Shown: positions 63,550 to 64,000 of the stretch, in pieces
Layout: each line of letters opens with the position of its first letter
Numbering within the stretch: position 1 is the first letter of the stretch
NCBI RefSeq assembly: GCF_001507545.1
Contig: NZ_LQBP01000002.1
Location: forward strand, 62,001-126,000
Source: Ruegeria profundi
Lineage (GTDB): Bacteria; Pseudomonadota; Alphaproteobacteria; Rhodobacterales; Rhodobacteraceae
Length of the DNA: 64,000 nucleotides
Direction of reading: 5' to 3'
The notes under the pieces: model-generated
Told to the model about the DNA's origin: nothing
Database searches by the model: none
The model's input: only the letters and a program-made list of their open reading frames with translations
Made by a program: the position numbers and the translations under genes

Positions 63550-64000
63550 ATGAAGAAATTTGTGATGGCCGCTCTGGCCGGAACCGTGGCAGGTGTAATA
63601 ACAACGACTCAGATCGCAGGCCCGTTGCTCGCCCAAGAGGCCGCGAACAAGGCCAGCGTATATGAACAACTTGATCTTTTTGGCGACATTTTCGAACGCA
63701 TTCGCGCACAGTATGTCGAAGAGGTTGAGCCCGAAGAGCTGATCGAAGCTGCCATTGACGGCATGCTGACTTCGCTGGACCCGCATTCCAGCTATTTGTC
63801 ACCCGACGATGCGGAACAAATGCGCGTGCAAACGCGGGGAGAGTTCGGTGGACTGGGCATCGAGGTGACGCAGGAAGAGGGTTTTGTAAAAGTCGTATCG
63901 CCCATCGATGACACCCCGGCAGATGCTGCGGGTATCGAGGCTGGCGATTTTATTACCCACGTCGATGGTGAAAGCATTCTGGGCCTGACGCTGGATAAGG
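63550..64000 (+). CDS. ctpA: Carboxyl-terminal processing protease CtpA (partial, cut by window end)
   Basis: The first 150 codons of an S41 protease. A signal peptide (FVMAALAGTVAGVITTTQI, cleavage near LLAQ) is followed by the N-terminal helix SVYEQLDLFGDIFERIRAQYVEEV, the segment LIEAAIDGMLTSLDPHSSYL, and the start of a PDZ domain (GEFGGLGIEVTQEEG, VSPIDDTPADAAGIEAGDFI). The catalytic Ser-Lys part lies beyond the window. The stop of the EnvC-like gene is seven bases upstream. Confidence 0.93.
   Translation, partial: MKKFVMAALAGTVAGVITTTQIAGPLLAQEAANKASVYEQLDLFGDIFERIRAQYVEEVEPEELIEAAIDGMLTSLDPHSSYLSPDDAEQMRVQTRGEFGGLGIEVTQEEGFVKVVSPIDDTPADAAGIEAGDFITHVDGESILGLTLDK

Noticed and set aside
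1..64000. CRISPR arrays, prophage or toxin-antitoxin modules
   Set aside because: No regularly spaced repeats, integrase, phage structural gene or toxin-antitoxin pair was seen in the window.

Overview
The window looks like the chromosome of a marine Rhodobacterales (Roseobacter-clade) alphaproteobacterium. The evidence is the mix of gene families: TRAP transporter, complete phenylacetyl-CoA (paa) pathway, homogentisate pathway, class I PHA synthase, Na+-translocating NADH:quinone reductase (NQR), and a gpmI-envC-ctpA block. No ribosomal or marker gene is present that would name a species. Function calls come from reading motifs and gene order; no database search was possible.

Layout. 0.4-5.2 kb (minus strand): a compact chemotaxis operon STAS-cheY-cheA-cheW-cheR-cheY-orf, with almost every junction overlapping. 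5.5-6.5 kb: UDP-glucuronate 4-epimerase type enzyme. 6.7-10 kb: a TPP riboswitch followed by thiBPQ (thiamine ABC uptake). 10.1-29.3 kb: a phenylacetate catabolic regulon. The minus-strand arm is paaG-paaI-paaK-tetR(paaR)-paaY. The plus-strand arm is a fused hydratase/dehydrogenase (doing the PaaF+PaaH steps), a TRAP transporter (dctPQM), a cytochrome P450, paaZ, paaX, paaJ, paaABCDE, and an additional ferritin-like PaaA/PaaC-family protein. Three near-identical 15-bp operators (14175, 20499, 23636) tie this regulon together.

29.5-36.7 kb: a homogentisate module. hmgA-fahA-MBL hydrolase-FAD monooxygenase-DUF2783 (minus) is divergent from marR-maiA (plus), and a second marR converges from the right. 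GTTGC-N4-GCAAC operators occur twice in the divergent region and once, inside a perfect 24-bp palindrome, upstream of the second marR. 37-39.8 kb: PLP-dependent decarboxylase and zinc alcohol dehydrogenase, separated by a spacer with a perfect 16-bp inverted repeat. 40-44.8 kb: HlyD/ABC/ABC-2 efflux operon. 44.8-46.6 kb: phaC. 46.6-48 kb: gene-poor scar with a decayed IS5-family transposase, and tRNA-Pro(CGG). 48-49.2 kb: THUMP RNA methyltransferase.

49.5-59 kb: nqrABCDEF with a rho-independent terminator. Then come a nucleotide-sugar dehydrogenase and a CBS-domain protein (both minus), and a plus-strand group of a small membrane protein, apbE (flavin transferase) and nqrM (both NQR maturation factors). 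59-64 kb: a sulfatase-superfamily hydrolase, gpmI, an EnvC-like LytM protein, and the start of ctpA, cut by the window edge.

How it works together: aromatic compounds enter two catabolic routes here. Phenylacetate is activated by PaaK, epoxidised by PaaABCDE, isomerised by PaaG, opened by PaaZ and finished by PaaJ plus the fused FadB-like enzyme to acetyl-CoA and succinyl-CoA. Homogentisate is cleaved by HmgA, MaiA and FahA to fumarate and acetoacetate. The less explained parts are the TRAP-P450 unit inside the paa regulon, the sixth PaaA-like gene, and the MBL hydrolase that has lost one metal site.
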